The notes beneath the pieces were generated by a model that was given only the letters and a program-made list of their open reading frames with translations, made no database searches and was not told the origin of the DNA. 58,656 nucleotides of DNA from an uncultured Pelagibacteraceae bacterium. Lineage in GTDB: Bacteria > Pseudomonadota > Alphaproteobacteria > Pelagibacterales > Pelagibacteraceae. The DNA is taken from NCBI GenBank assembly GCA_902560015.1, contig CACEKA010000005.1, positions 1-58,656 of the forward strand, written 5' to 3'. The position numbers and the translations under genes are program-made. The stretch's first letter is position 1; the number at the start of each line of letters is the position of its first letter. Below are positions 1-8,651 of this stretch, piece after piece.

Positions 1-252
1 AATGAAAAATATTTGATAAAAAAACTTAAAAATAATGATTTAAAAGGGGCTGTTTTAGACGTTACAGCTGAAGAACCACTTAGAAAAAATAACCCGATTT
101 GGTCTTGTCCAAATTTAATACTTACACAACATACTGGAGGTGGATACAAAGATGAGATTACAGATAAAGTTAACTTTTTCTTAAATAATTTTCAAAGATA
201 TAAAAAGAAAAGTAAATTGTTAAATAAAATTAATCCTTTGAGGGGTTACTAA
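1..252 (+). CDS. D-isomer specific 2-hydroxyacid dehydrogenase, C-terminal fragment
   Basis: The reading frame is open from the first base, so this is the 3' end of a gene that begins outside the window. It encodes the end of an NAD-binding 2-hydroxyacid dehydrogenase: a GAVLDV string followed by EEPL, then LTQHTGGG, which matches the family pattern of the catalytic histidine near the C-terminus (usually TPHxAG). Enzymes of this family reduce 2-oxoacids such as glyoxylate or hydroxypyruvate, or oxidise the hydroxyacid. The substrate cannot be judged from 83 residues. The lysine- and asparagine-rich tail after the motif is unremarkable. Confidence 0.8.
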   Translation, partial: NEKYLIKKLKNNDLKGAVLDVTAEEPLRKNNPIWSCPNLILTQHTGGGYKDEITDKVNFFLNNFQRYKKKSKLLNKINPLRGY

Positions 253-364
253 AAAATTTGATAGTCAGCATAACTAAGGTATCCTAGTGTTAGCAAAATT
301 GAATTACTTATTTTGCAAATAAATGCTTGCTTATTAATTTCATAAATAATAATCTATAAAAATT

Positions 365-1846
365 ATGGCCACTAATTACAAAGCAATAGCAAAAAAATTA
401 AAATTCGAGGGTAGAGCCTTTATCAATGGTAAATATGTAAATGCTATTGATGGTAAAAAATTCGAAACAATAAATCCAGCAACAGGACAAAAACTTTGTA
501 CTGTCGCAAAATGCAATCATAAAGATGTTGATTTAGCAGTGAAAGTTTCAAGAAAAGCGTTTAATAGTGGAGTTTGGTCTAGAAGTTCACCAGAACATAG
601 AAAAGAAGTTTTATTAAAATTTGCAGAAATACTCAGAAAACATGGAGATGAAAATTCAGTTTTAGAATGTGTTGATACAGGAAAGTTAGTTGCTGATTGT
701 ATTAATGAAGTAGCCAATGACGCTCCAATGCATTTTCAATGGTATGGAGAATTAATCGATAAAGTATTTGGAAAAGTTGGCCCAACAGAGCCGTCCATTA
801 CAAGTTTGATTGTTAAAGAACCAATCGGTGTAGTTGCTGGAATTGTTCCCTGGAACTTTCCTTTAATGATGGCTGTTTGGAAAATGGCACCAGCACTTGC
901 AGCAGGTTGTTCAGTAATTATAAAACCTGCTGAAGACACACCTCTTACAGCTATAAGAGTTGCAAAGTTAGCTCAAGAAGCAGGAATTCCAGATGGAGTT
1001 TTAAATGTACTTCCAGGTTATGGTGATGTTGGAGAAGCACTTGGTCGTCATAAGGATGTTGATGCAGTTTCATTTACAGGCTCAACTGAAGTAGGTGGAT
1101 ATTTTTTAAAATATTCAAGTGAAAGTAATTTAAAACCTGTAGCACTTGAGATGGGTGGAAAAAGTCCATTTATAGTTTTAGAGGATGCTAAAATTAATGA
1201 TGACTTAATTGATAATGCTATAAATTCTGCATTTTGGAATGGAGGCCAAAACTGTTCTGCAAATATGAGGCAGATTATTCATTCAAAAGTTAAAGATGAA
1301 TTTTTAGATAAAGTTATTAAAAAAGTTAATAAATTAAAAGTTGGTGATCCTTTAGATTTAAAATCAAATATGGGATCTATGATTTCAAAAGGACATTTAC
1401 AAACTGTTGATGGGTATATTCAAAAAGGAATTGATGAAGGTGCAAAACTTTTATCTGGTGGAGTATCTAACAATAATCAGAAAGGTTTTTTTGCAAAACC
1501 CACTTTATTTGATGGATTAAAAGAAAAGATGACTATTGCTAAAGAAGAAATTTTTGGACCTGTTCTTGGTGTATTAACAGTTAAAAGTGATGAAGAAGCT
1601 TTAAAAGTTGCAAGTAATTCAAAATATGGATTGCATGCTAGTGTATTTACTCAGGATATCAATCGAGCATTTCATTTAGCCAAAAGTTTACCTTGTGGAA
1701 CTGTATCAGTTAATACTTTCTCTGAAGGAGATATTAAAACTCCTTTTGGAGGTTATAAACAATCTGGGTCACTGTCTAGAGATCAGGGTACAGAAGCATT
1801 AAATTCATTTCTTCAAACCAAAACAATTTGGATTAGCCATACTTGA
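365..1846 (+). CDS. NAD(P)-dependent aldehyde dehydrogenase
   Basis: This 493-residue protein has the normal length of the aldehyde dehydrogenase superfamily, which oxidises aldehydes to carboxylates in the cytoplasm. Visible landmarks are PWNFP with the oxyanion asparagine at 164, FTGSTEVGG near 238, the general-base glutamate in LEMGGKSP at 262 and the catalytic cysteine in GGQNCSA at 297. The tail PFGGYKQSGSLSRDQG is typical of the gamma-aminobutyraldehyde/betaine-aldehyde type branch, but the substrate is not fixed by sequence. There is no clear Shine-Dalgarno before the ATG. It precedes a TRAP transporter on the same strand by 123 bp, so it may act on what that transporter imports; this is inference. 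Confidence 0.92.
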   Translation: MATNYKAIAKKLKFEGRAFINGKYVNAIDGKKFETINPATGQKLCTVAKCNHKDVDLAVKVSRKAFNSGVWSRSSPEHRKEVLLKFAEILRKHGDENSVLECVDTGKLVADCINEVANDAPMHFQWYGELIDKVFGKVGPTEPSITSLIVKEPIGVVAGIVPWNFPLMMAVWKMAPALAAGCSVIIKPAEDTPLTAIRVAKLAQEAGIPDGVLNVLPGYGDVGEALGRHKDVDAVSFTGSTEVGGYFLKYSSESNLKPVALEMGGKSPFIVLEDAKINDDLIDNAINSAFWNGGQNCSANMRQIIHSKVKDEFLDKVIKKVNKLKVGDPLDLKSNMGSMISKGHLQTVDGYIQKGIDEGAKLLSGGVSNNNQKGFFAKPTLFDGLKEKMTIAKEEIFGPVLGVLTVKSDEEALKVASNSKYGLHASVFTQDINRAFHLAKSLPCGTVSVNTFSEGDIKTPFGGYKQSGSLSRDQGTEALNSFLQTKTIWISHT

Positions 1847-1912
1847 GACAATTTAGTTAGCTAATATAACTTAATGTTATATCATTAAGCCCAAAGTGGA
1901 CATTAATTTCCT

Positions 1913-1941
1913 TTGACTCATCTTTGCTAATTTAGTTTACT
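1913..1941 (+). promoter_or_regulatory. Putative sigma-70 promoter of the TRAP operon
   Basis: TTGACT at 1913-1918 and TTTACT at 1936-1941 are separated by 17 bases and lie about 30 bases before dctP. The -35 element sits in a 15-base string, ATTTCCTTTGACTCA (1906-1920), that recurs exactly before proX. The repeated string is seen directly; promoter function is inferred. Confidence 0.5.
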
Positions 1942-1946
1942 TCACT

Positions 1947-1969
1947 TTAAATTAACTAAGGGGATAATA
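1947..1969 (+). promoter_or_regulatory. Strong ribosome-binding leader of dctP, shared with tauA
   Basis: The leader contains TTAAATTAACTAAGGGGA at 1947-1964, ending five bases before the ATG. Exactly the same 18 bases precede tauA on the other strand (25275-25258). Such an explicit Shine-Dalgarno is uncommon in the window, where many genes have none, and it marks genes for abundant periplasmic proteins. Confidence 0.65.
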
Positions 1970-3019
1970 ATGAAAATAATTAACACTAAAAAAATTTGCA
2001 AGACACTGCTCAAAGTGTTTGCAATTGCTTTTTTTGCTCAAGCAGCCTATGCAGAGGTAACTCTTAAGCTAGGGACTACTGGAAGATTGGGTATGCCAAT
2101 TGGTGATGCCATAGATCAAGCATTGATACCAGCTTTAGCAAAAGCTTCTGGAGGTAAGATGAAAATCGAACCACATTATCAAAAAAGTTTATGTGCAGAG
2201 CAAAAATGTGGTGAACAAGCCAATCAAGGGCTTATAGCTTTATGGACTAGTTCAACTGCAAACTATGGTAATTTTGGACCAGAGTTAGCAATTTTTGATT
2301 TACCTTTCATTTTCAAATCACTTGAAGATGCGAAAAGAATATCAGATGAATGGTTAGCTGAAAGACAGTGTAAACTTGCGCTTGAAAATGCAGGTCATAT
2401 TTGTCTTTCTGTATATTCAAGTGGTGGATTTAGACAACTTGGAAATGCAACTAAACCAGTTCATGTCCCTGATGATATGAAGGGTCTAAAATGGCGAACT
2501 ACAAAAAGTCCAGTTGAATTCATGTTAGTCAAAAATTGGGGCGCAACTCCAACACCTTATGACTGGAGCCAGTTATATTCAGGCCTACAGTCGGGTGTAG
2601 TTGAAGGACAATATGTTGCTAGTCCATGGCAGCACGTAGCAAAACTTCATGAAGTTGCAAAATACTTTACTGAAATTGGCGGCATGTGGTCAGGAAACAT
2701 TCTAGCAATGGATGCAAAGCAGTATAATGCATTGTCTGATCAGCAAAGAAAATGGTTACACGAGGCAGCTGATGCTTATGGAGAAAAAGTAAATCAGTTA
2801 GACAACGCTTGGATTAAAAATGGTGAAGATGCAATTAAAGCATCTGCGAAAGAATGGTATGTACCAACTGAAGCAGAAATGTCTAAGTGGAGAGCAGGCG
2901 CAATTGGTGCTTGGTTAGATGCCAAAGGTACTTTTGAACCAGAGGTAGCTAAAAGAGTGCTTCTAGAACAAGGAATGGATGGATTTGTAGCTCAGTTAGA
3001 GAAAGCTGGGGCTCTATAA
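1970..3019 (+). CDS. dctP: TRAP transporter solute-binding protein DctP
   Basis: The 349-residue protein begins with a signal peptide (basic start, hydrophobic core, likely cleavage at AYA before residue 29), so it is periplasmic. It belongs to the DctP family, which hands carboxylate-type ligands to a sodium-driven DctQM membrane pair. The family's conserved ligand-binding arginine is most likely R176 in LKWRTTKSP. Cysteines at 75, 80, 134 and 145 could form disulfides, which is unusual for the family. The ligand cannot be read from sequence. dctM and dctQ follow on the same strand after a strong inverted repeat. Confidence 0.92.
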   Translation: MKIINTKKICKTLLKVFAIAFFAQAAYAEVTLKLGTTGRLGMPIGDAIDQALIPALAKASGGKMKIEPHYQKSLCAEQKCGEQANQGLIALWTSSTANYGNFGPELAIFDLPFIFKSLEDAKRISDEWLAERQCKLALENAGHICLSVYSSGGFRQLGNATKPVHVPDDMKGLKWRTTKSPVEFMLVKNWGATPTPYDWSQLYSGLQSGVVEGQYVASPWQHVAKLHEVAKYFTEIGGMWSGNILAMDAKQYNALSDQQRKWLHEAADAYGEKVNQLDNAWIKNGEDAIKASAKEWYVPTEAEMSKWRAGAIGAWLDAKGTFEPEVAKRVLLEQGMDGFVAQLEKAGAL

Positions 3020-3041
3020 ATCATTCAATAAAAAACTGTAT

Positions 3042-3080
3042 AAAGATCATTTAGCTCAATTTAAGAGCTAGATGATCTTT
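3042..3080 (+). promoter_or_regulatory. Intercistronic stem-loop between dctP and dctM
   Basis: The arms at 3042-3057 and 3065-3080 pair over 16 bases with one G-U wobble around a 7-base loop. No uridine run follows, so it looks more like an mRNA-stabilising or processing element that raises dctP over dctMQ than a full terminator. Comparable inverted repeats follow the other five binding-protein genes in the window. Confidence 0.75.
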
Positions 3081-3111
3081 ACCTAAAACAAACCATAACA
3101 TATAAGTATCT

Positions 3112-4395
3112 ATGGAAAGTATCATTCTACTTGTAGTACTTCTTTTTCTAATTTTATTAGGTGCTCCTATTGGCTTCATATTAATATTAATACCATTTGT
3201 TTATATTTTATTTACTGATGCTGTACCGCTTGTTTTAATTCCTAGTCAAATGTTCAATGCAATTGACTCGGTTCCATTAACTGCAATTGCTTTCTTTATG
3301 TTGACAGGTGAGTTAATGACAAGTGCCACAATTACAGATCGGTTAGTAGCTTTGAGTAGAGCATTAATTGGACGTATACGAGGGGGATTGGCTCAAGTTA
3401 ATGTTCTTGTGAGTATGTTTTTTGCAGGGATGAATGGGTCCGTGGTAGCAGATACAGCTACAGTTGGAGCACTAGTTTTGCCAGCGATGAAGAAGGCTGG
3501 TTATCCTGCCGCATTTTCGGCGGCAGTCACAGGTGTAAGCTCCACGATAGGAGGGATAATTCCACCTAGCATCATGATGATTGTACTTGCCAACTCGACT
3601 GAGATTTCGATTGCAGCATTATTTGCAGCTGGGATCATTCCAGGCGTATTGATAGGTATTGTGATTATGGCAATCAATCATTTCTTCGCAATCAAACATA
3701 ACTTCGAACGTAGTGATGAACCATTTTCGATACGTCGAGCTGGTAAAGAATTATATCGATCCTCGTTCGCCCTTTTGATACCTTTAGTTTTAGTAGGTTC
3801 AGTAATGGGAGGGGTTGCATCGGTTGTCGAGGCTGGTGCTATCACAGCAATGGTTGCGTTATTAACAGGTGTATTCGTTTATCGAACTATTAAATGGAAA
3901 GAATGTACTGGTGCTTTTCGTCGGGCATTCCGTAATTCGGCAATGGTCTTTATTATCATAGCTGCGTCGGGACCTTTTAGTTGGTTGCTTACCTCTCTAG
4001 GTGCAATCGGTGATCTTGAAAATTGGCTTCTAAGCCTAACAGATTCTCCATTTATTTTTATTTTAGCTGTAATTTTATTTATTTTTCTTCTTGGAACAGT
4101 CATGGATTCCGCAGTAAACATTATCATAGTTGGCCCAGTACTAGTAAACGTTATGGCTCAAGCTGGCTTTCCTGAGGTACAAGCAGCTATCGTTGTAATA
4201 GTTGGTTTCTTAATTGGATCAGTGACACCACCCGTAGGTGTAGCATACTTTACCGCAGCAACAATAGCACAAGTACGTTTAGAAAAAGTAGCTGTTGCGT
4301 TAATTCCTTATCTAGTTGGATTGTTTTTACTTTTGTTTTTTATTCTAGTAATTCCAGAGTTAACTATGTTTCTTCCAAACCTAATGAGTAATTAG
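3112..4395 (+). CDS. dctM: TRAP transporter large permease DctM
   Basis: The 427-residue hydrophobic protein is the length and type of DctM, the 12-helix subunit that carries the substrate across the inner membrane with sodium. Diagnostic segments are GMNGSVVADTATVGALVLPAMKK near 100-125, STIGGIIPPS, and GSVTPPVGVAYF near 375. The start is an ATG at the beginning of the first hydrophobic helix. Codon use is unlike the neighbours: 12 of 13 arginines are CGN, and the stretch 3361-3540 holds 87 G or C in 180 bases (48 %) by hand count. The first and last parts look native, so the middle may be a transferred segment. dctQ follows four bases after the stop. Confidence 0.93.
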   Translation: MESIILLVVLLFLILLGAPIGFILILIPFVYILFTDAVPLVLIPSQMFNAIDSVPLTAIAFFMLTGELMTSATITDRLVALSRALIGRIRGGLAQVNVLVSMFFAGMNGSVVADTATVGALVLPAMKKAGYPAAFSAAVTGVSSTIGGIIPPSIMMIVLANSTEISIAALFAAGIIPGVLIGIVIMAINHFFAIKHNFERSDEPFSIRRAGKELYRSSFALLIPLVLVGSVMGGVASVVEAGAITAMVALLTGVFVYRTIKWKECTGAFRRAFRNSAMVFIIIAASGPFSWLLTSLGAIGDLENWLLSLTDSPFIFILAVILFIFLLGTVMDSAVNIIIVGPVLVNVMAQAGFPEVQAAIVVIVGFLIGSVTPPVGVAYFTAATIAQVRLEKVAVALIPYLVGLFLLLFFILVIPELTMFLPNLMSN

Positions 4396-4399
4396 CGAT

Positions 4400-4909
4400 A
4401 TGATAAAATTTTTAAACAACTTTGACCGATTTATCCATCGTATGTTAGAAGCAATGTGTTCACTCTTTTTGGCTGCAATGGTTGGTTTCACCATTTACAA
4501 CGTTACCATGAGATATGTTTTCAACAACCCTCCTGTTTGGGGTGATCTACTAACAGTATTAAGTAATATTTGGTTAATGTTTGTAGCACTTTCTCTAACA
4601 GCTAGAGATAATGAACATATAGCTTTAAATTTAATTTATGAAAAATTACCAAATAAACTTTCACTATATATACGGCAGTTCTGGAAACTTATGATTATGG
4701 TAATTGGTATAGTCTTGATAATTTATGGAGTTGAACTTGTAGAGGGTATGCGTGGGAAGTACTGGGAAATGTGGTATTTTGAAATTAGTTTCCAAGGTAT
4801 TGAGTTTAAAGAGAATTATATGCCAAAGAAATACGCAGTTGCAATTTTACCGTTAGCTGGATTTTTAACAACCATTGGTGCTGTTATTTCTTTTGTGAAA
4901 AAGACCTAG
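4400..4909 (+). CDS. dctQ: TRAP transporter small permease DctQ
   Basis: The 169-residue protein has four predicted membrane helices and the DctQ-family segment NVTMRYVFNNPPVWGDLL near residues 30-50, with WLMFVALSLTARDNEHI after it. DctQ forms the inner-membrane transporter with DctM. The gene order P-M-Q differs from the more common P-Q-M. Four of its six arginines are CGN, partly sharing the odd codon use of dctM. It ends the operon; the next gene, proX, has its own promoter-like motif. Confidence 0.88.
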   Translation: MIKFLNNFDRFIHRMLEAMCSLFLAAMVGFTIYNVTMRYVFNNPPVWGDLLTVLSNIWLMFVALSLTARDNEHIALNLIYEKLPNKLSLYIRQFWKLMIMVIGIVLIIYGVELVEGMRGKYWEMWYFEISFQGIEFKENYMPKKYAVAILPLAGFLTTIGAVISFVKKT

Positions 4910-4992
4910 TTTTTTGAAATAGTCACAAATAAATACTGCGACTATTAAGTCAAAAAGAAAAGGTTATTTATATCTTTTATAATTTATTTCCT

Positions 4993-5022
4993 TTGACTCA
5001 CTTTATTCATTCGCGTTAGACT
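4993..5022 (+). promoter_or_regulatory. Putative sigma-70 promoter of proXVW
   Basis: TTGACT at 4993-4998 and TAGACT at 5017-5022 are 18 bases apart, about 30 bases before the proX ATG. The -35 lies in ATTTCCTTTGACTCA (4986-5000), identical to the string before dctP. The match is seen directly; the function is inferred. Confidence 0.5.
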
Positions 5023-5050
5023 TAATTTATAAATTAACAGGAGAAAGATA

Positions 5051-6013
5051 ATGAGAATAATAAAAACTACACTTGTAGCTGGATTAATTTCACTTTTTGC
5101 TACTTTTTCATCATTTGCTGAAAAAGTAAAAATTGGAGATCCAGGTTGGACAGGTGCAACAGCGATTGCTAATTTATTAGCAGCAGTCGTTATAGATAAA
5201 ATGGGTGGAGAAGCAGAACTTGTTCCAGGAAACAACACTGCAATCTATGGTGCAATTGACAGAAGTAAAGGTGAAATAGAAGTTCACCCTGATATTTGGT
5301 TGCCAAACCAACAAGCTTATACAAACGATTTAGTTCCTAAAGGTACTTTAAAATTAAGTAGTAAACCATATGAAGGAAACCAAGGTTATTGTGTTTCTCA
5401 AAAATTTGCTAAAAAATTTAATATCACTGCAATAGAAGATCTAGGAAGACCTGAAGTTGTTAAAGCTATGGATAGTGATGGTAATGGGAAAGGCGAGTTT
5501 TGGATTGGTGCAGATGGTTGGGCATCAGCTAATGTTAACCAGGTTAAGTTAAGAGACTATGGTTTATATGATGCAGGTATCGAACCTATTAGAGCAGCTG
5601 AAGCTGTTAAAAATGCAAGAGTACTTGATTCAATTAAAAAAGATGAAGGTTATGCATTTTATTGTTACAAGCCGCATGCAATTTGGGGAATGGCTGATGT
5701 AGTTATGTTGGAGGAGCCAAAATTTGATCCAGCAAAATACAAAATGGTACAACCTAAGGAAGATGCTGACTGGTACAAAAAATCTTATGTTGCTTCGAAA
5801 GATGCACTTAAGAAAATTCAAATTGGTTGGGGAACTTCTTTAGAAAGTAAATCTCCAGCTATCGTTGAATTCTTTAAGAACTTTCAATTAACAGCGGATG
5901 ATGTTTCAGCTATGGCCTATGCTATTTCAGTTGAAAAAAAACAACCAGCTGATGTTGCAAGAGCTTGGATGGATGCTAACAAATCAACAGTTGATGGTTG
6001 GTTAGGTCTTTAA
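5051..6013 (+). CDS. proX: Glycine betaine/choline-type ABC transporter substrate-binding protein
   Basis: The 320-residue protein has a signal peptide with likely cleavage after SSFA (residue 23) and the OpuAC/ProX fold signature. Tryptophans at W33 (GDPGWTG), W83 (HPDIWLPN), W157 (GADGWAS) and W212 are placed to form the aromatic box that binds quaternary ammonium groups in this family. Cysteines 114 and 205 may pair. It delivers betaine-like osmolytes to ProV-ProW, which follow. A good Shine-Dalgarno (AGGAGA) precedes the ATG. The exact ligand (glycine betaine, proline betaine, choline or carnitine) is not decided by sequence. Confidence 0.9.
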   Translation: MRIIKTTLVAGLISLFATFSSFAEKVKIGDPGWTGATAIANLLAAVVIDKMGGEAELVPGNNTAIYGAIDRSKGEIEVHPDIWLPNQQAYTNDLVPKGTLKLSSKPYEGNQGYCVSQKFAKKFNITAIEDLGRPEVVKAMDSDGNGKGEFWIGADGWASANVNQVKLRDYGLYDAGIEPIRAAEAVKNARVLDSIKKDEGYAFYCYKPHAIWGMADVVMLEEPKFDPAKYKMVQPKEDADWYKKSYVASKDALKKIQIGWGTSLESKSPAIVEFFKNFQLTADDVSAMAYAISVEKKQPADVARAWMDANKSTVDGWLGL

Positions 6014-6029
6014 TCTAATATAAATTATC

Positions 6030-6060
6030 TATACTCGGCAATTTTATATTGCCGAGTATA
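6030..6060 (+). promoter_or_regulatory. Intercistronic stem-loop between proX and proV
   Basis: A perfect 13-base-pair inverted repeat (6030-6042 with 6048-6060) with a 5-base loop is followed by a pyrimidine-rich run (TCTTCCTTT). It may act as a partial terminator or a 3'-end stabiliser of proX mRNA. Confidence 0.8.
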
Positions 6061-6085
6061 TCTTCCTTTAATAAAAGAGATTTAA

Positions 6086-7147
6086 ATGGATTCATCTGAG
6101 TCAGCTATTAAAATTGAAAATGTTTGGAAAGTGTTTGGCAACACTTCATCAGAGGCTTTAGATGCAATTCAAAATCAAAAAATTTCAAAAAATGAAGCTT
6201 TAGAAAAATATAATTCAGTTATTGGTGTATCTGATGTTTCTTTTGATGTTAGGCAAGGAGAGATATTTTGTGTAATGGGTTTATCAGGCAGTGGTAAATC
6301 AACCCTAGTAAGACACATTAATAGATTGTTAGAACCAACATCTGGAAAAATTTTAATAAATGGTCAAGATGTAATGACCCTTGATAGAGATAATTTGCAA
6401 GAATTAAGAAATAAAAAAATTGGTATGGTTTTTCAGAACTTTGCTTTAATGCCTCATAGATCTGTTGTTGATAATATTGCAATGCCACTTGAAATAAGAG
6501 GCATTAGTAAAAATGATAGATTGGATGCTGCTAATAAAATTTTAGAAATTGTTGAATTACAAGGTTGGGGAAACAAATTTGCTCATGAATTATCTGGAGG
6601 TATGCAGCAAAGAGTAGGACTTGCAAGAGCTTTAGCAGCTGATCCTGATTTTTTATTAATGGATGAACCGTTTAGCGCATTAGATCCATTAATCAGAAGA
6701 CAGCTTCAATCTGAGTTTATTAAACTTTCAAAACAAATGAAAAAGACTACTGTTTTTATTACTCATGACTTAGATGAGGCGGTAAGAGTGGGTCATCGAA
6801 TTGCAATAATGAGAGATGGAAAAGTAATTCAAGTTGGAACACCTGAGGAAATTGTAGTAAACCCAGCCGATGATTATGTTGCTGACTTTGTAAAGGGGAT
6901 TTCTAGACTTAAAGTAGTTCAAGCAAAATCAATCATGAAATCAGTTCAAGAATTTGAAAACAAAAATGGAAAATTACCTAACGATTTAGAAGTTGTAAAT
7001 GAAAGCGATTTATTAAGTAAGTTGATTGAAACTTCGGCTTCAAGAGATAAACCAATAATTGTTAATAATTCAAAAAATCAAATGGCTGGTATTATTTCAC
7101 AAGCAGATCTTTTAAAAGCAGTGATTGAAGGAGGTGAAGGTGAGTAA
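6086..7147 (+). CDS. proV: Glycine betaine/proline ABC transporter ATP-binding protein
   Basis: The 353-residue ATPase energises betaine uptake from the cytoplasmic face. Walker A is GLSGSGKST (65-73); the signature LSGGMQQR and the Walker B segment LLMDEPFSALD follow. As in ProV/OpuAA there is an inserted segment between the first strand and Walker A, and a C-terminal extension after about residue 270 resembling a CBS domain (PIIVNNSKNQMAGIISQADL), which in OpuA senses ionic strength. The stop overlaps the start of proW, which indicates translational coupling. Confidence 0.94.
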   Translation: MDSSESAIKIENVWKVFGNTSSEALDAIQNQKISKNEALEKYNSVIGVSDVSFDVRQGEIFCVMGLSGSGKSTLVRHINRLLEPTSGKILINGQDVMTLDRDNLQELRNKKIGMVFQNFALMPHRSVVDNIAMPLEIRGISKNDRLDAANKILEIVELQGWGNKFAHELSGGMQQRVGLARALAADPDFLLMDEPFSALDPLIRRQLQSEFIKLSKQMKKTTVFITHDLDEAVRVGHRIAIMRDGKVIQVGTPEEIVVNPADDYVADFVKGISRLKVVQAKSIMKSVQEFENKNGKLPNDLEVVNESDLLSKLIETSASRDKPIIVNNSKNQMAGIISQADLLKAVIEGGEGE

Positions 7148-8642
7148 AGAACTTAACAATCCATCTAGATCAGAGCTAATTACTGACTTTGTAAAAACTA
7201 ATCCAGACTATTATATCAATCAATTTCAAAAAATAGGTAGCAAACCCACATTTTCTTTTTCATTTAATATATTTGCTGCAATTTTAGGTCCTATTTGGTT
7301 TGGGATGAGAAATATTTGGAATTGGGCATTAACTTTTTTAATTATTGAAACTTTTTCAGTTGTTCAAATTATAAGAGGTTTATTTGGTAATATCACAAAA
7401 GATGCTGTTCAAAAAATTGAACAAGTGCAATCAACTATTGCTTTTAGAAATAAACAATTAGAAGCAGCGATTACAAACAATCCTGACAAAGTTGAAGTTT
7501 ATAAGCGAAACATCAAATCATTAGAAGATGCTATGCAAGGATATATTGATGAAGTTAATAGAATTGAAGCTTCAGCTATCTGGATAGCAATATTTGGAAT
7601 TACTTTATTAATTTTAATTAAGATTACACAAGGTGTTCTTGCAAATTCTAAATTAGAAAAAAGATACTCTGAGTGGTTATCAGATAAAACTATAAGTCCA
7701 GGTATGCAAACTAAAAACTACATCTTAAGTGTCGTATTTAGTTCTGTAATAATGTTCTTTTCAGTAATTCATTACAGTTTTCCAGGGTTAATTAATGTGA
7801 TGAATGAATTTCCTACTCATCCTGATATCAGATTAACTTCAATTGCATGGGTAGAAACAGTTTTCAACTATGCAGTTTTAAAAGGTGATGCTTTATTTAC
7901 AGCTATTACAATTGGAATAAGATCAGTTTTAGATTTTCTAGAATTATTGTTTGTTAAAACACCGTGGATTGTAATTATAACTACAATTGTGACATTAACA
8001 GGTTTATCAGCAGGTCCTAGAGCTGCAATTTATTCTGCCGGTTTTTTAAGTTATATGGGTTTTTTAGGTTTTTGGGTTAAAGCAATGACTACTCTTGCTT
8101 TACTTGGAACAGCTGCAATTTTAAGTATTGCAATTGGAATTCCTCTTGGAATTTTTTGTGCAAGACGTCAAAGATTTTATTCAATGATAAGACCCATCAT
8201 GGATTTTATGCAAACAATGCCTGCATTTGTATTTATGATTCCTGTAATTGCATTTTTTGGAACAGGAAAAGTTGCAGCAGTGATTATTACAATGATATTT
8301 GGTGGTACACCTGTTGTAAGATTAACTGTGCTTGGATTAAGAGGTGTCCCAGAAACTATACGAGAAGCTGCTATAGCTTATGGAGCTAGTAAATGGTACT
8401 TATTAAGAAAAGTTGATTTACCTTTAGCTACTCCTTCAATATTAGCAGGTGTAAACCAAACTGTAATGTTAAGTTTAGCTATGGTTGTAGTTGCATCGTT
8501 AATAGGCGCAAAAGGTTTAGGTCAAGATGTGTTAGAAGCACTTCAGTACGCAAATGTAGGTCAAGGTATTCTTGCGGGTGTTGCAATATTATTTGTTGCA
8601 TTAATTTTAGATAGGGTTGTTCAAGGTAAAAAAAGAGTTTAA
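7140..8642 (+). CDS. proW: Glycine betaine/proline ABC transporter permease with N-terminal extension
   Basis: The C-terminal third is a standard ProW/OpuAB permease with the EAA loop (EAAIAYGASKWYLLRKVDLP) that docks to ProV. The first ~170 residues are extra: a segment resembling DUF2628 (FNIFAAILGPIWFGMRNIWNW), a helix, a charged coiled-coil-like stretch and another helix. Typical ProW proteins are about 280-350 residues; this one is 500. I chose the GTG at 7140, which overlaps the proV stop by 8 bases. A TTG at 7125 is possible, and the purine-rich AAGGAGGTGAAG just upstream could serve either start. Confidence 0.88.
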   Translation: MSKELNNPSRSELITDFVKTNPDYYINQFQKIGSKPTFSFSFNIFAAILGPIWFGMRNIWNWALTFLIIETFSVVQIIRGLFGNITKDAVQKIEQVQSTIAFRNKQLEAAITNNPDKVEVYKRNIKSLEDAMQGYIDEVNRIEASAIWIAIFGITLLILIKITQGVLANSKLEKRYSEWLSDKTISPGMQTKNYILSVVFSSVIMFFSVIHYSFPGLINVMNEFPTHPDIRLTSIAWVETVFNYAVLKGDALFTAITIGIRSVLDFLELLFVKTPWIVIITTIVTLTGLSAGPRAAIYSAGFLSYMGFLGFWVKAMTTLALLGTAAILSIAIGIPLGIFCARRQRFYSMIRPIMDFMQTMPAFVFMIPVIAFFGTGKVAAVIITMIFGGTPVVRLTVLGLRGVPETIREAAIAYGASKWYLLRKVDLPLATPSILAGVNQTVMLSLAMVVVASLIGAKGLGQDVLEALQYANVGQGILAGVAILFVALILDRVVQGKKRV

Positions 8643-8651
8643 TAAAACTTA

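Noticed and set aside
1864..1882. Inverted repeat ATATAAC/GTTATAT after the aldehyde dehydrogenase gene, as a terminator
   Set aside because: The stem is short and purely AT-rich apart from one pair, with no T-run; such repeats are expected by chance here.
4918..4946. Inverted repeat AATAGTC/GACTATT after dctQ, as a terminator
   Set aside because: Seven pairs around a 15-base loop and no T-run on the transcribed strand; too weak to call.
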